Assembly (NCBI GenBank): GCA_032433595.1
Contig: JASWJB010000454.1
Span: forward strand, 1-26,767
Source: Conoideocrella luteorostrata
Lineage: Eukaryota; Ascomycota; Sordariomycetes; Hypocreales; Clavicipitaceae
Reading direction: 5' to 3'
Length of the DNA: 26,767 nt
Shown: one piece after another, positions 1 through 10,500 of the stretch
Layout of the letters: the number at the start of each line of letters is the position of its first letter
How positions within the stretch are numbered: position 1 is the first letter of the stretch
Notes under the pieces: generated by a model
What the model was told of the DNA's origin: nothing
Database searches by the model: none
What the model saw: the letters and a program-made list of their open reading frames with translations, nothing else
Made by a program: the position numbers and the translations under genes

Positions 1-121
1 AAAAAAAAAGGTCCTACTATATGCAAATATATATATAGCAATCCATAACGGCAGGATAATCGTCCTCCGCGCCTTCGTTTTCCAACCCAGTTTATCGTTC
101 CGCTCCTTTGATGCAATACGG

Positions 122-1646
122 TTACAGCTTCTCCTTCAGAATGTTCTTCATGCGGCGCTCAACAGCATTGAGGTAATCGTTAGTGGTAACATAGTCGGAG
201 CGCTCACTCTTGCCGCAAGCCAAGGCCAGGTCCTTTGTCATGACACCATCCTTGTCGACGGTGTCAATGCAGGCTTGCTCAAGGCTCTCGGCGAAGGCAA
301 CCAGCTCGGGAGTGTCATCGAGCTTGCCACGCTGGATAAGACCACGAGTCCATGCAAAGATGGAGGCAATGGGGTTGGTGGAGGTCTCGTTGCCCTTCTG
401 GTGCTCGCGGTAGTGACGAGTGACAGTTCCGTGGGCAGCCTCGGACTCAAAGGTCTTGCCGTCAGGGGTGATGAGCACGGAGGTCATTAGACCAAGTGAG
501 CCGAAGCCCTGGGCAACAATGTCGGATTGAACATCACCATCGTAGTCTAAGCGTGCAAAGTTAGTAATTGATGCATAACGGCTGATCGATTCTCGGCTGT
601 GTGCAACTTACTCTTCAGGGCCATGATGTAACCACCCTTGCTCTTGATCATCTGGGCAACCATGTCATCAATAAGACGATGCTCATACCAAATCTTCTTA
701 GCCTCAAAGTCTTTCTTGTATCGGGTATCGTAGATCTCCTGGAAAATATCCTTGAAACGCCCATCGTACTTCTTAAGAATGGTGTTTTTAGTACTCATGT
801 ACAGTGGCAGGCCCTTGTCCAGAGCCAGCTTGAAAGAGGCGTGGGCAAAGCCAGTAATGGACTCGTCGGTATTGTACTGAGTCTGAGCAACTCCTCCACC
901 GTTCTCAAACTGGAACACCTCAAGCTCCTGAGGTTCGCCGCCTTCGGGGGTGAAGACCATAGCCAGCTTACCAGGTCCAGTGGCAACAAGGTCCTTTGCC
1001 CGGTACTGGTCACCGAAAGCGTGGCGGCCAATAATAATGGGCTTCTCCCAACCGGGAACCAGACGGGGGATGCGAGGAATAACGATTGGCTCACGGAAGA
1101 CAGTGCCACCCAGGGCATTGCGGATGGTGCCATTGGGAGACAGCCACACTGCAGATATTATGTCAGAATGCTGTCTGCAAACCAGGGACCAGTGAAATGG
1201 CAAAGCCGAGGTTAAGGGGTCATAAACTCACTTTGCTTCAGTTTGAATTCCTCGACACGGGCCTCATCAGGAGTGATGGTAGCACACTTGACACCAACAG
1301 AGTACTTCTTGATAGCCTCGGCGGCATCAATGGTAACCTGATCGTTGGTCTCATCCCGGTATTCGAGACCGAGATCGTAGTACTTCAGATCAATATCAAG
1401 GTAAGGATAGATAAACTTGTCCTTGATTGTCTGCCAGATAATTCGGGTCATTTCATCGCCGTCGAGTTCCACGACGGGATTCTTAACCTTGATCTTCCGT
1501 GCAGAAGCCATATTTTGAGCCGAGATAGAAAAAGTCCGGACAGCGCCAAAAGACGGAGCAAACCGGGACGGAGAGGCGCGGACAGAGGCGATGGGAAGAC
1601 GGCGGAGGGGCAAGGAGGAAGAGAAAAGCCTCGAAGCAGAGTTCAT
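122..1646 (-). CDS. idpA/IDP1-like: NADP-dependent isocitrate dehydrogenase, mitochondrial and probably also cytosolic
   Basis: Oxidative decarboxylation of isocitrate to 2-oxoglutarate with formation of NADPH. I resolve three exons on the minus strand: 1646-1232, 1148-612 and 546-122. Both introns have good borders (GTGAGT...CTGCAG and GTAAGT...TTACTAAC...CTTAG). The splices restore [11 protein letters not shown] (residues 139-149, substrate-binding SPNGTIRN motif) and NYDGDVQSD (318-326, start of the IDH/IMDH signature). The spliced length is 1377 nt, giving 458 aa, a normal size for the mitochondrial form. Residues 1-45 are rich in Arg, Ser and Ala without acidic residues, a typical mitochondrial presequence. 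Met46 (codon 1511-1509) is followed by [20 protein letters not shown], where the cytosolic enzyme normally begins, and a start there gives 413 aa. The C-terminus KEKL only weakly resembles a peroxisomal PTS1 signal. The family assignment is secure; dual targeting is inferred. Confidence 0.97.
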
Positions 1647-2286
1647 GATGAAGAAGAAAATTCCGTCGTAAGGAAAAGGAGGGTCACGACGAAAAATATT
1701 ATATCACGTTATGCGACGATAGGACGGCGCAACGCGGGGCCTCGTCGGGTTCGGGATCGCAAGACAAGGGTTTCGTGAGGGTACTTTCGGTTCGGAGGTG
1801 GCTCGTGTGGGGGAGCGTCCGCGGGGAAGCGGCTGCGTCGGCGGCTGAGGGAGCTGCGGTTTTGTCTGGCTAAGGTTTTAGGCCGAGGCTTGCTGCAGGG
1901 CGGAACGGGGAAGGCAGCACTCGCGTACAGAGCAGAGCAGAGCACAGCAGAGCACAGCAGAGCACAGCAGCGCAGAGCAGAGGTATGTGCTGATGTACAA
2001 CGGCAGCGAGGAGAAGGTGCGCGATATTGATCTGATCTGAAAAGATGGGAAGGAGCGAGCTCGTTAGCAAACAGAGGAGCAAGAAGAGACAACTTCAGAC
2101 AGAAGGTCGCGCGATTTGCAGATTTGTTTTCTCTTGGCCCAGCCGCTGGCCACAGCTCGTGGACCAAGCGTGCTTATTTGGCATTGCCTCCCTGACGACG
2201 GCAATGGCGCCAGGCCAGCGCACAAATTTGACGCGTGATTTGCGTGAGTGGCAGGCTGGCAGGCATCCAAAGTCACCCAACCTGTC
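1647..2286. promoter_or_regulatory. upstream region of the isocitrate dehydrogenase gene
   Basis: Divergent upstream DNA for the minus-strand isocitrate dehydrogenase, holding its 5' UTR and promoter. Reading frames exist here on both strands but have skewed composition and no recognisable domain, so I do not call them. A short AGCACAGCAG repeat lies inside. A CCAAT pentamer sits farther out at about 2349 (within aaccaataag). No transcription start can be fixed from sequence alone. Confidence 0.4.
1928..1982. repeat. AGCACAGCAG short tandem repeat
   Basis: The 10-base unit agcacagcag occurs three times exactly at 1941-1970, flanked by degenerate copies (agcagagcag before, cgcagagcag after). 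This makes a GCA-rich tract of about 55 bp in the upstream region of the isocitrate dehydrogenase gene. It is either a simple repeat or part of the long 5' UTR; on the coding strand it reads CTGCTGTGCT-like. Confidence 0.85.
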
Positions 2287-4028
2287 CGTTCCTGGATGAC
2301 GTACCGAAAAAAATGCGCTTAGGCCGCCGTTTGACTAGCAATTACCAACCAATAAGTGGGATGCTGTTGGAGACAGAAGAGGTCAAACAGCTCGCGATTT
2401 TCTGAGCTCGTAGTCAGTGATCCGTAGGTGGAATGGTTGATTTCGGGCAAAAGGTTCGAGTTCGAGTCATCAAGCAGCTCCGCGGTGAGATAATTATCAG
2501 TCTGTCTGCAGAGTAACCGTGCCTAACTGGCAAACTGACTGACCTGGTTCTTCAATGACCCTTGTCCTCGGATGGCGGTCTCGGCGCCGCAGCCAGGCCG
2601 AAGTGTGGGCTCGGCGACCGGGCTGGCAGGCTTTATTGTGCCAGCTGGTGGTGTTTACCAGTGCTGCCTAGCAGATGCAGCTACTAACGTCAAACGTACA
2701 GCACCAGTGAGCACTTCATGGCCACATCAGGTGCCATTTTTGCCGAGAGCAAAGCAGCTCCTGTTTGGGCAACCAAGCAGAATTCCATCTTAGTCGCCAT
2801 GCATGTCTCAGCAGCCGACGCGCATTGTTACACTCGAAAAGGGTGGTGTGATTAAAACCTGCAGCATCTGGGCTGGGTGAGCGCACAAGGTTACAAGGTT
2901 GCATGAGGGGTACATACATCCTTCGACACCACCTTCCTTGGTTCGTGCGGAGAAGTCTTTGCTGTCCTGTCCCAAAGAAAGGCGTGACCTGGGGCTTTGG
3001 CGCGACGCCTCATGAAGTCCGGCATAGTCAAGAGGCACTGGATTACTCGATATCGCGACAAGCACGGACTAGTCGAGCATGTATTTTCATGTATTCGAGT
3101 TCTGCCATGAATGAGCCGTAGATGGAAGCAATAATAATATTTAAAGTGGCTCACAGACTCATGGGGATCTGGCTGTGAAGCTCAATTTAGCTATGGACAT
3201 AGGGTAGCAGCGGCTTAGTCTTTCAATAAAGAGACAACATTGGGATTTGAGAATTCCTGGTTTCACCTTCCCGTGCCCTGATGCTGCTGTCAATTTGCCT
3301 CAATGGGAGGAGCCTCTTGATCTTGAGTCTCAATTCATCAATACCACCATACGTCTTTTGCTCGTGCAGCAAAATATCTCGGGCAGTCCAAAAGGCTCAG
3401 GCCGATCCACCAAGCAGATGGTGCTCACCTTGGGCCCCCCACCCGGCTCCGATGTCGCCCGCAAATATTAAAATTAATACTTGCAATCGACAAGAGACAG
3501 ACGGAAGCTTATCTTCAATAGATTAAGGACCTGTCACTGAGTGTCGCGTTGGACCTGCTTGCAAATCCGGTTTAACGCCGTTCAAAACCTCTTGAGACAG
3601 CGATCAGCAATGAGTAACCTCAAAAAATCCGCCTCGAGGAATACGCTCATATATGTGTTTATGAACTACAACAGCCAGGCTTTGTCCATATCCAGGTGGC
3701 TTTTTATCCTAACCCCCCTCCTTTGCCTCAAGTATAACTCAAGATGAGGACCCTTGATGATCAAGCAGGCGCAAACTCTGGCTGCATATCCTTTGGTAGC
3801 GCGTTGACTCTGATTCCACAGCAATGTAATGCGACACCTTAAACAAAAGGGTCGAGCCGGCGTGAAATTCTAATTGTCACGCGACACTAATTTATCGGCA
3901 CAGTCACGGACATATTAATTGTCGAACTCTGAACTGCTGTAAAATATGTGACGTCGTGCTGAAGGAGGGGGGAGCATAGCCATCCATCTCTGCTAGTGCC
4001 ATTTTCTCCCTTATTATTCCCGCTTACG
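2287..4028. other. intergenic region without a recognised gene
   Basis: About 1.7 kb between two divergently transcribed genes (isocitrate dehydrogenase leftwards, GMC oxidoreductase rightwards). Open frames are under 100 codons, mostly without a usable ATG context, and overlap each other on both strands. I recognise no domain, tRNA or repeat. The last few hundred bases presumably hold the promoter and 5' UTR of the GMC gene. Confidence 0.5.
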
Positions 4029-6034
4029 ATGGCGAGAGGGCTTCTAATACTCCGTCTCCTCTTCGTAGGAACTATGTTCGGATCTCCTGGTGAATCCTGG
4101 GGTATGAAGAACCCGGAATCAAACTCTACCAGTCCTGTAGCAGATGCGATTAGCCGCATCTCTGCCGTCCTCCACGACAAGGGAGATCATTCAGGTGATC
4201 TCGGATCTCTCCAGGGGGGCTTCAAAGAGCCAGAGCGGTTTGATTACGTTGTAGTCGGGGCCGGCACGGCGGGCAGCGTCATGGGCTACCGTCTAGCTGA
4301 GGCGGGATACAGTGTGGCTTTGATAGAGGCCGGCAAGTATCAAGATTACACAAGACCAACCGTTGGGTCGACTCCAGGCCTCGCTGGCTTGTTTACAGGC
4401 GCGCGAACACACTTCAACTGGACCGAATGGGGGTTCTTCACGGAACTGCAACCAGAATTGAAACACAGACGACTTCGCTACCCACAAGGCAAGGCTGTTG
4501 GTGGCTCTTCAACCCTAGGCTACATGATCTATCACAGGGCCGCAAAAAGCTTCCATGACAAATGGGCCGAACTGGCAGGGGATGGCAGCTACAGGTGAGT
4601 CCAGTCACAGGATATAACTGAATCAAATACTGCGAAGGATGTGATCTGACATTATCACACCATAGGCTCGATCCTTTTCAGAAGTCATACAGAAAAGCCG
4701 TGACGTTTCATCCGCCAAGCGACGAAGCGCTGCCGAGAAATGTATCCTTTTCCTACAACCTCGATGACTTTGAGCCAAATTTCGAAGGCGGCGCCATCCA
4801 AGTCAGCTACCCATTCTATGTCTCCAGGTGGGCCATTTGGCTGCAAAAAGCGCTGCAGTCCATGGGATTCCGAGCCGCAGACAGCATCAACCAGGGAGAC
4901 CTGTTAGGCTATCACTACGCCCAGATGATGATCCGGCCTGAATACGCATCACGTAGCTCGGCGGCTGACTACGTCACACAAGCCAAGGACCTGAACTTGG
5001 ATAAACTCAAGGTGTTCACGAACACGACGGTGACGAAGCTTCTCTTCGAGAAGGACAGAGCCACAGGTGTACACGTCTCCACGCCCAAGGGCGACCAACG
5101 GCAGATCATAGCTAAGAGAGAGGTCATCGTTTCTGCTGGAGCCCTCAGGACACCCCAGCTTCTGATGGTGTCTGGAATTGGGTCCGAACTGGTGCTGAAA
5201 GACAACGGCATCACCGTCACGTCGCCCCTGAAAGGTGTCGGGCAGAATCTCCGCGACCAGATCTGCTTTGGGCTGTCGTATCCGATTGCGCTCGAGACTG
5301 CACACGCCAGCATCCTCAACAGCTCAGTTTTCAACAAGACTCTGCGAACGTACCAGTCCTCCGCGACCGGTCCGCTCAGTTCCAACGGCATGGAGATGCT
5401 AAGTTTTGAAAAGCTGCCTCAAGAGTACCGCGACCACTTCTCGTCCACAACCAAGCATGAACTTTCGGACCTTGCCGACGACTGGCCCGAAGCGGCATAC
5501 GTGTCCGCGGATGGGCACATTGGAGACTACCAGGCTCAGCTATTCCAGCCTTTCAACGGCACAAAATACGCATCTATTTTGGGGACCGTGGTCTCGTCCT
5601 TCTCGACCGGATACGTGACGATCCAGTCGAAATACATGTCGGAGAGTCCCGTCGTATCCCCAAACTGGCTTACCGCGCAAACGGATCAACAGCTCGCGGT
5701 GGCCATCTTCAGACGAATGAGACGCATTTTCCAGGCTCGTGCTTTGCAGCCTATACGTCTGGGGGACGAGTCCTGGCCTGAGAAACACATCGAAACTGAC
5801 GAGCAGATCCTGGCCATCATTCGTGCGACATTCTTCACGGCTGGCCATCCTGCCGGAACATGTAGAATGGGTCTGAGGGGGGACCCAAACGCAGTTGTTG
5901 ACAGCGACGCTCGCGTTATTGGCGTTCAGGGCCTGCGAGTCGTTGATGCGAGCGCACTGCCTATATTACCGCCTGGATACCCTGGTGCAACAATTCTCGC
6001 ATTTGCTGAAAAGATTGCTGAGAGCATGGTATAA
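4029..6034 (+). CDS. secreted GMC-family FAD-dependent oxidoreductase
   Basis: Glucose-methanol-choline (GMC) flavoprotein oxidising an alcohol, sugar or related secondary-metabolite substrate; the substrate cannot be read from sequence. Two exons, 4029-4594 and 4666-6034, are joined across a 71-bp intron (GTGAGT...CCATAG) that restores SYRLDPF. Product 644 aa. The first ATG in frame is 4029; upstream codons in this frame start only with GTG. Residues 1 to about 24 form a hydrophobic secretion signal. The FAD-binding Rossmann motif VVVGAGTAGSV is at about 74-84, GMC signature 1 (GKAVGGSSTLGY) at 154-165, and signature 2 (SAGALRTPQLLMVSGIG) at about 345-361. The C-terminal HPAGTCRMG carries the catalytic His at 583. 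The usual second catalytic His/Asn position seems to be Tyr627 in PPGYPGAT. Several N-x-S/T sites fit secretion. Its convergent neighbour is a broken short-chain dehydrogenase 112 bp away. Confidence 0.95.
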
Positions 6035-6146
6035 GAACTACTGAGACTGGAATAAGCTCCCCCCTCCCCTTTTCTTCCTTTCCGTTATACCCAATACCAA
6101 ACTAACGACCCAAACAAATCACTTTACTTTATTTTATGAGGTCTCA

Positions 6147-6940
6147 TTATTCCGGATGCACCGTCTTTCTAGTAACCCCCCTATCAACAACAACCTCGCT
6201 TCCCGTGACACCCTCACTCTCAGCTAAATATACCACTGCCCTCACCACGCCCTCCATCTTGTCCACCCTTCCCGTCAAATGCCATCTCATATCCGCGTCG
6301 CCCAGCCCGTCCTCCCGTATCGCGCCCTTCTCATCCGCCTCCTTGCTCTCATTCATCACGTGTATCCATCTGGGCAACACAGCATTCACCGTCACCTGCT
6401 TTTCAGCAAACGACACCGCCATGCTCTGTGTCAATCCCAACAATCCCGACTTGGTAGTCGAATACGCCTCGTTTTCGGGCTCGCTCATCACAGCCCTCGT
6501 GCTCGACATGTTCACCACATAAACCCCCCTGCGCGGCTCCGCATCCCCAAACAGGCCTGCGTCATGAGCATCGGGCCCGTGAGGTTCATCTCCAGGCTTT
6601 TATTCCACTCCTCGAGCGTCATCTCTTCGAGGGCTAAGCCGCCCACGCCGCCCGTGTAAGCGGCATTGTTGACCAGACAGTCCAGGTGGCTGTGGAAAAA
6701 AGATCGGGCCTCTTTCGCGCCGTCTTGAATTTCAGCGGGCTTGCGGAGATTGCAAATGGTCGTGTCAAAGTCTTTCTCTCGCTGGTGTTACTTGACCAGC
6801 AGGGCCGTGGTGTTTTTCAGTTCGGCGGCATCGTGGTCAATGAGGAGGATGCGGTGGCCAGACCACAGAAGGTGGCGGCTGAGACCCGCGGCCTATCCCG
6901 CTTGCTACACCAGTGATGATGAAGGTTTTTGGAATTATGG
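6147..6940 (-). pseudogene. broken short-chain dehydrogenase/reductase (SDR)
   Basis: Remnant of a classical SDR (NAD(P)-dependent oxidoreductase). Read on the minus strand, the N-terminal cofactor motif TGVASGIGRG is at 6920-6885. The NNA motif (LVNNAAYTGG) follows about 80 codons later, then the catalytic Ser (VNMSSTRAV, near 6508) and the YxxxK motif in EAYSTTKSGLLG (near 6460). The C-terminus GVTRKTVHPE ends at TAA 6149-6147. Three lesions break it: one extra base near 6884; an in-frame TAA at 6790-6788, where CAA (Gln) would fit; and one base missing in a G6 run at 6529-6524 (coding strand). The frame is open upstream to an ATG at 7061, but similarity starts only near an ATA codon at 6938, so the original start is unclear. 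No intron removes the lesions. Sequencing error is possible for the homopolymer shift but hardly for all three. Confidence 0.85.
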
Positions 6941-7541
6941 CCGTTTTACAGAAATGAATTGAAACAATGTGCTGGAAGTTCGGTGTGGCGTGAGTTATGA
7001 TAGGTTTGGGTGATGTAATATACGGCATTTGATGGTGGTGGGTCTTGGATGGATCTGCCATCGACGACGGGTACTCCGTAGTTAAGTCAACATCTACTCA
7101 CGATCAATAGAAGAGCTTCATGCTCAAAATTCATGCTCAAATTCAGTCTTATTATGAATAGTACAGATATTCCAAAATATGTTTACGTATAGGATGATTT
7201 CCTCCTGGGTACGAGAAAAACTGCTCTGTCGTCTCGGACTATCTAATTATGCTGGGTGCTGGAAATGCAAGCATGCTGTGTTGTGATTGATGTTGTAATT
7301 CATGTGTCGTGTATAACTAGGAATCTTGTAAAGCCATCTATAAAGAGGCTGAATCCGGGTCCAAGGTCACAAATGCCTGCACACCTGACGATTCTTACCG
7401 TAACAGCTGGCATCTAATATTGTAAAGTTACGAATTTGAGATGAGTCCAGGAGTGAGGCCAGAAAAAAAAAAGTCTCATCATAAACAGTACACATAAGCC
7501 AAAATAGAATCATTACAGGATGATTAAGTGAAGAACACTCA
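6941..7541. other. AT-rich intergenic region
   Basis: Lies between the 5' side of the SDR remnant and the 3' end of the NLR gene, both read leftwards. It holds one ACTCCGTA motif at 7073-7080 and otherwise AT-rich sequence that probably includes the NLR's 3' UTR and polyadenylation region. I see no gene. Confidence 0.5.
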
Positions 7542-10500
7542 CTACTCTTGCCGTTTCCTAGCCTTCGTCCTCAACCACCCAAGCCAATATGTGCCCAGAC
7601 CCAATATCCACGGCTGCGCATCACTCGAATCCAATAATTCCAGCGCCTGAGCCTGCAACTGTGCCGCCTGGTCCTCCTGACCCAGCTCAAAATAACAATC
7701 TGACATGCTCAGCACCGCAACCAGCGGGACGAACGAGCCCCGATTCCACTTCCCCTTCTGGTTACCTACATCTAGCTCCTCCACGCAGTAATTAAAGATC
7801 TTTTCCCAATACTCAATCGCTTCGTAGTACTGACCCCTCCAGTGACGCAGACGCGCCAGAGTGGTCATTAAAAACGCCACGCGGAACCTTTCGAAATGCC
7901 ACAGCTTGTCAAAGTTGTAGAAATGCCGCAGCAGTGCTTGGCACGTATTCTCTGCTTCATCGTATCGGCTTTGCAGCATGAGGGACTCGCCGAGCAGCAA
8001 CTCGAGGTACATGGTGTCGCTGCGGCGATCGCGGGCCCTCATTTCGGCAGATTGGAAGATTTGTCGCGGCATAAGGTACCTACGGAGAACTTGCTCGGCC
8101 TCGACAGGGCGGGCTTGCTCCATGAGGCAGTGGGAGAGGTCGCCAGCGGACCAGCCTTCTGTTTGGGAGCCTCGGACCGCGTATGTGTCGAGAAAGACGA
8201 TGAACTGGGCTTCTGATTCGGCCCAGTCACCGTGGTCTTTGAGGAGTTTGCCCAGAATGCGGGCCTGGGTGCCGAGAGTGATTTTCTCCTTGCTACTTGG
8301 CTGGTTTGGGTTCAGGGGAAACCAGGCTTTCAGCACTGCTTTGCTCTTTTCGAAGTTTTCGGCAACGGACACTTCAGTGACGAGGAGCTCGGCAAGGGTG
8401 GATTGGATGACGCCGAGCTCAGCGTTTGTCAGCTCGTCGATGCAAGTTTTACCAGCGCTTTGGGCTTCTTTGACCGACGTGAGGAACTCTTGGCAAGCTT
8501 GGACGCCGCCTGTGTAATCTCCGGCTTCGTAGTAGGTAATGCCGAGGCGAATGATGAGTGCCCTTGCCTTGAGGCCCATATCCGAAATGGATGATTTGAG
8601 AAGCTCATCTACCCATGCGAGCAGATATGCATTCTTGGTTGTGTCGCCCTGGCCGTACGTGAGATCGCCATCCAGCACGAGTTTGGCTACAAGCTCCCGA
8701 GGCCGCGGTCGCCCTGTGGCATCCTCACTGGAGGCTAACGAGTCCAAAAACTCAACCGAGAGGGCATTGAGAGGGTGTCTAAACGACTCATAAGCGTAGT
8801 TGATGTGTGGGATGTACGATCTGCCCAACACTCCGTCGCTTTATGAGTGTCAGCATAAGCAATGAGACAAGTCGTTGAGCGACAAAAAAAAAAAAAAAAT
8901 TTGGGGATAGGAGAGAAAAACAAGGACAGTACACATACCCATTCTCAAGAACATACTCGTCCGACGGATACGCATGTGCCAGAAACATGAGCGCTCGTGC
9001 AGAATACTTTTGCCTCTGGTCCCTAGACATTCGAAGCTTGGCGCATTTGTGGTACAAAGGGTGCAGACTGAAAGCTCTTCCCGTTCCATTGCGATTCCTG
9101 AAGGTGATGATGGAGTACGATATCAAGTCTTCGAGCGCAGCATCGAATTTGAAGTCGTTGTTAATCAACTCAACCAGTTCCTCGGCGACATAGCTTTCCC
9201 AGGGTTGGGATTTCAAAATCTCTCCATTGGGTCCCCAAACTAGCTGTTCCGTGACGCCACGCTTCAGAAACTCCTCGGTCACCTCGGCTCTATCCAGGAA
9301 AATAAGCAAACAAAGAAGTGCGTGTGCGTCCGGCTTTGCATCTATTTCTTTAAGGTTGAGCTCTAATGTGCCCATGACGGAGCGGTCGTACGAGGATGCT
9401 TTGGGGCGGTGGTCCAAGATGTCCTTTTGGAACTTTTGGAACAAGCTCGCATACTCAGTGACACTCTTCCGACGGACATTAATATAAGCGCCTGCCGAGT
9501 CGATCGCCAGTGGTAGGTGGCCCATGTCGTCGAGCAGCGTCTTTGCCACTTCCACATCTTCCTGCTGGGGAGATTCCAATCCTGCCCGAGCAAACAGGAG
9601 ATCTTGTGCTTCTTGGGGCTTCAGAGTCTGGACTTGCAAGGAAGAAGAGATAAACTCGTGGTCGTCGACACGACCATCTTGGGTTGTGACGATTATGTGG
9701 CCCGAGTGGACTAAACGGGAGATGTAATGCGCAACGTCGGGGAGATGGTTGGCATTGTCGAGAATGAGAAGCCACCGGTCATTGCAAGAGGCAAGCCAAG
9801 CTAGGATCTTATCAACAAAACTTTCTTCTTTGCTGATTGTACCAATAACGCTATGCTGTATCTGCTTGAAGTCGTTGCGAAGAACCCCGGGCGACGCGGC
9901 GTTGGCAAAGAACACCCAGTCATATACATGTGCGTGATCAACTGCATACTTGAGGGCCAACTGTGTTTTGCCTACACCACCGAGCCCAAACAAGGCGACC
10001 GTCTTGGGTTCGTATTTGCCCTCGGCTCCAAGCCAGTCGTGAAGCTGTGCCAGCTCATCTACACGTCCGACAAAGTACTTGCCCGGCATGAATGGGACAT
10101 GGACATGACTATTGCGTCTCTTTTTCGGTTCCCGAGGGGCATTTTTTATTTTCTCAACAAGAGCCCGTAGCTTGCTGAGTACAATTTTGAAGTTGTCATC
10201 GTTGGCGTTCTTGAACTTGACTATGTTGGTGTGATCTGCGTTCAAGCATGTTGCCTCTTCGTTGTCAACGTGTAAGAGTGCCGACTCCTTGCTAACAACC
10301 TAGTGATTTATTAACAAAGTTTTGGCACAGTCTATTTTATCCTTTAAAAAGGGAAGAGAGTGCGCAAAATGTTAGTTGTGCGACTTACAATGCTGTTTTT
10401 AAAAAACCCCTTCTTCTTGTTCCCTTCGTAGAAGCTTACGCAGGGGATAATGGACTTCTTTTGAAGGAGGTTCTTGAACGACGCGTCCAACTCCAAACTG

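Noticed and set aside
1709..2167. 152-codon minus-strand frame upstream of isocitrate dehydrogenase
   Set aside because: Arg/Pro/Ala/Ser-rich product created by the repeat and GC-rich leader; no domain, and it lies in the probable 5' UTR/promoter.
2445..2485. tRNA-like T-arm (ggttcgagttcgagtc)
   Set aside because: The 5-base stems around the TTCGAGT loop do not pair, and no acceptor or anticodon arm fits.
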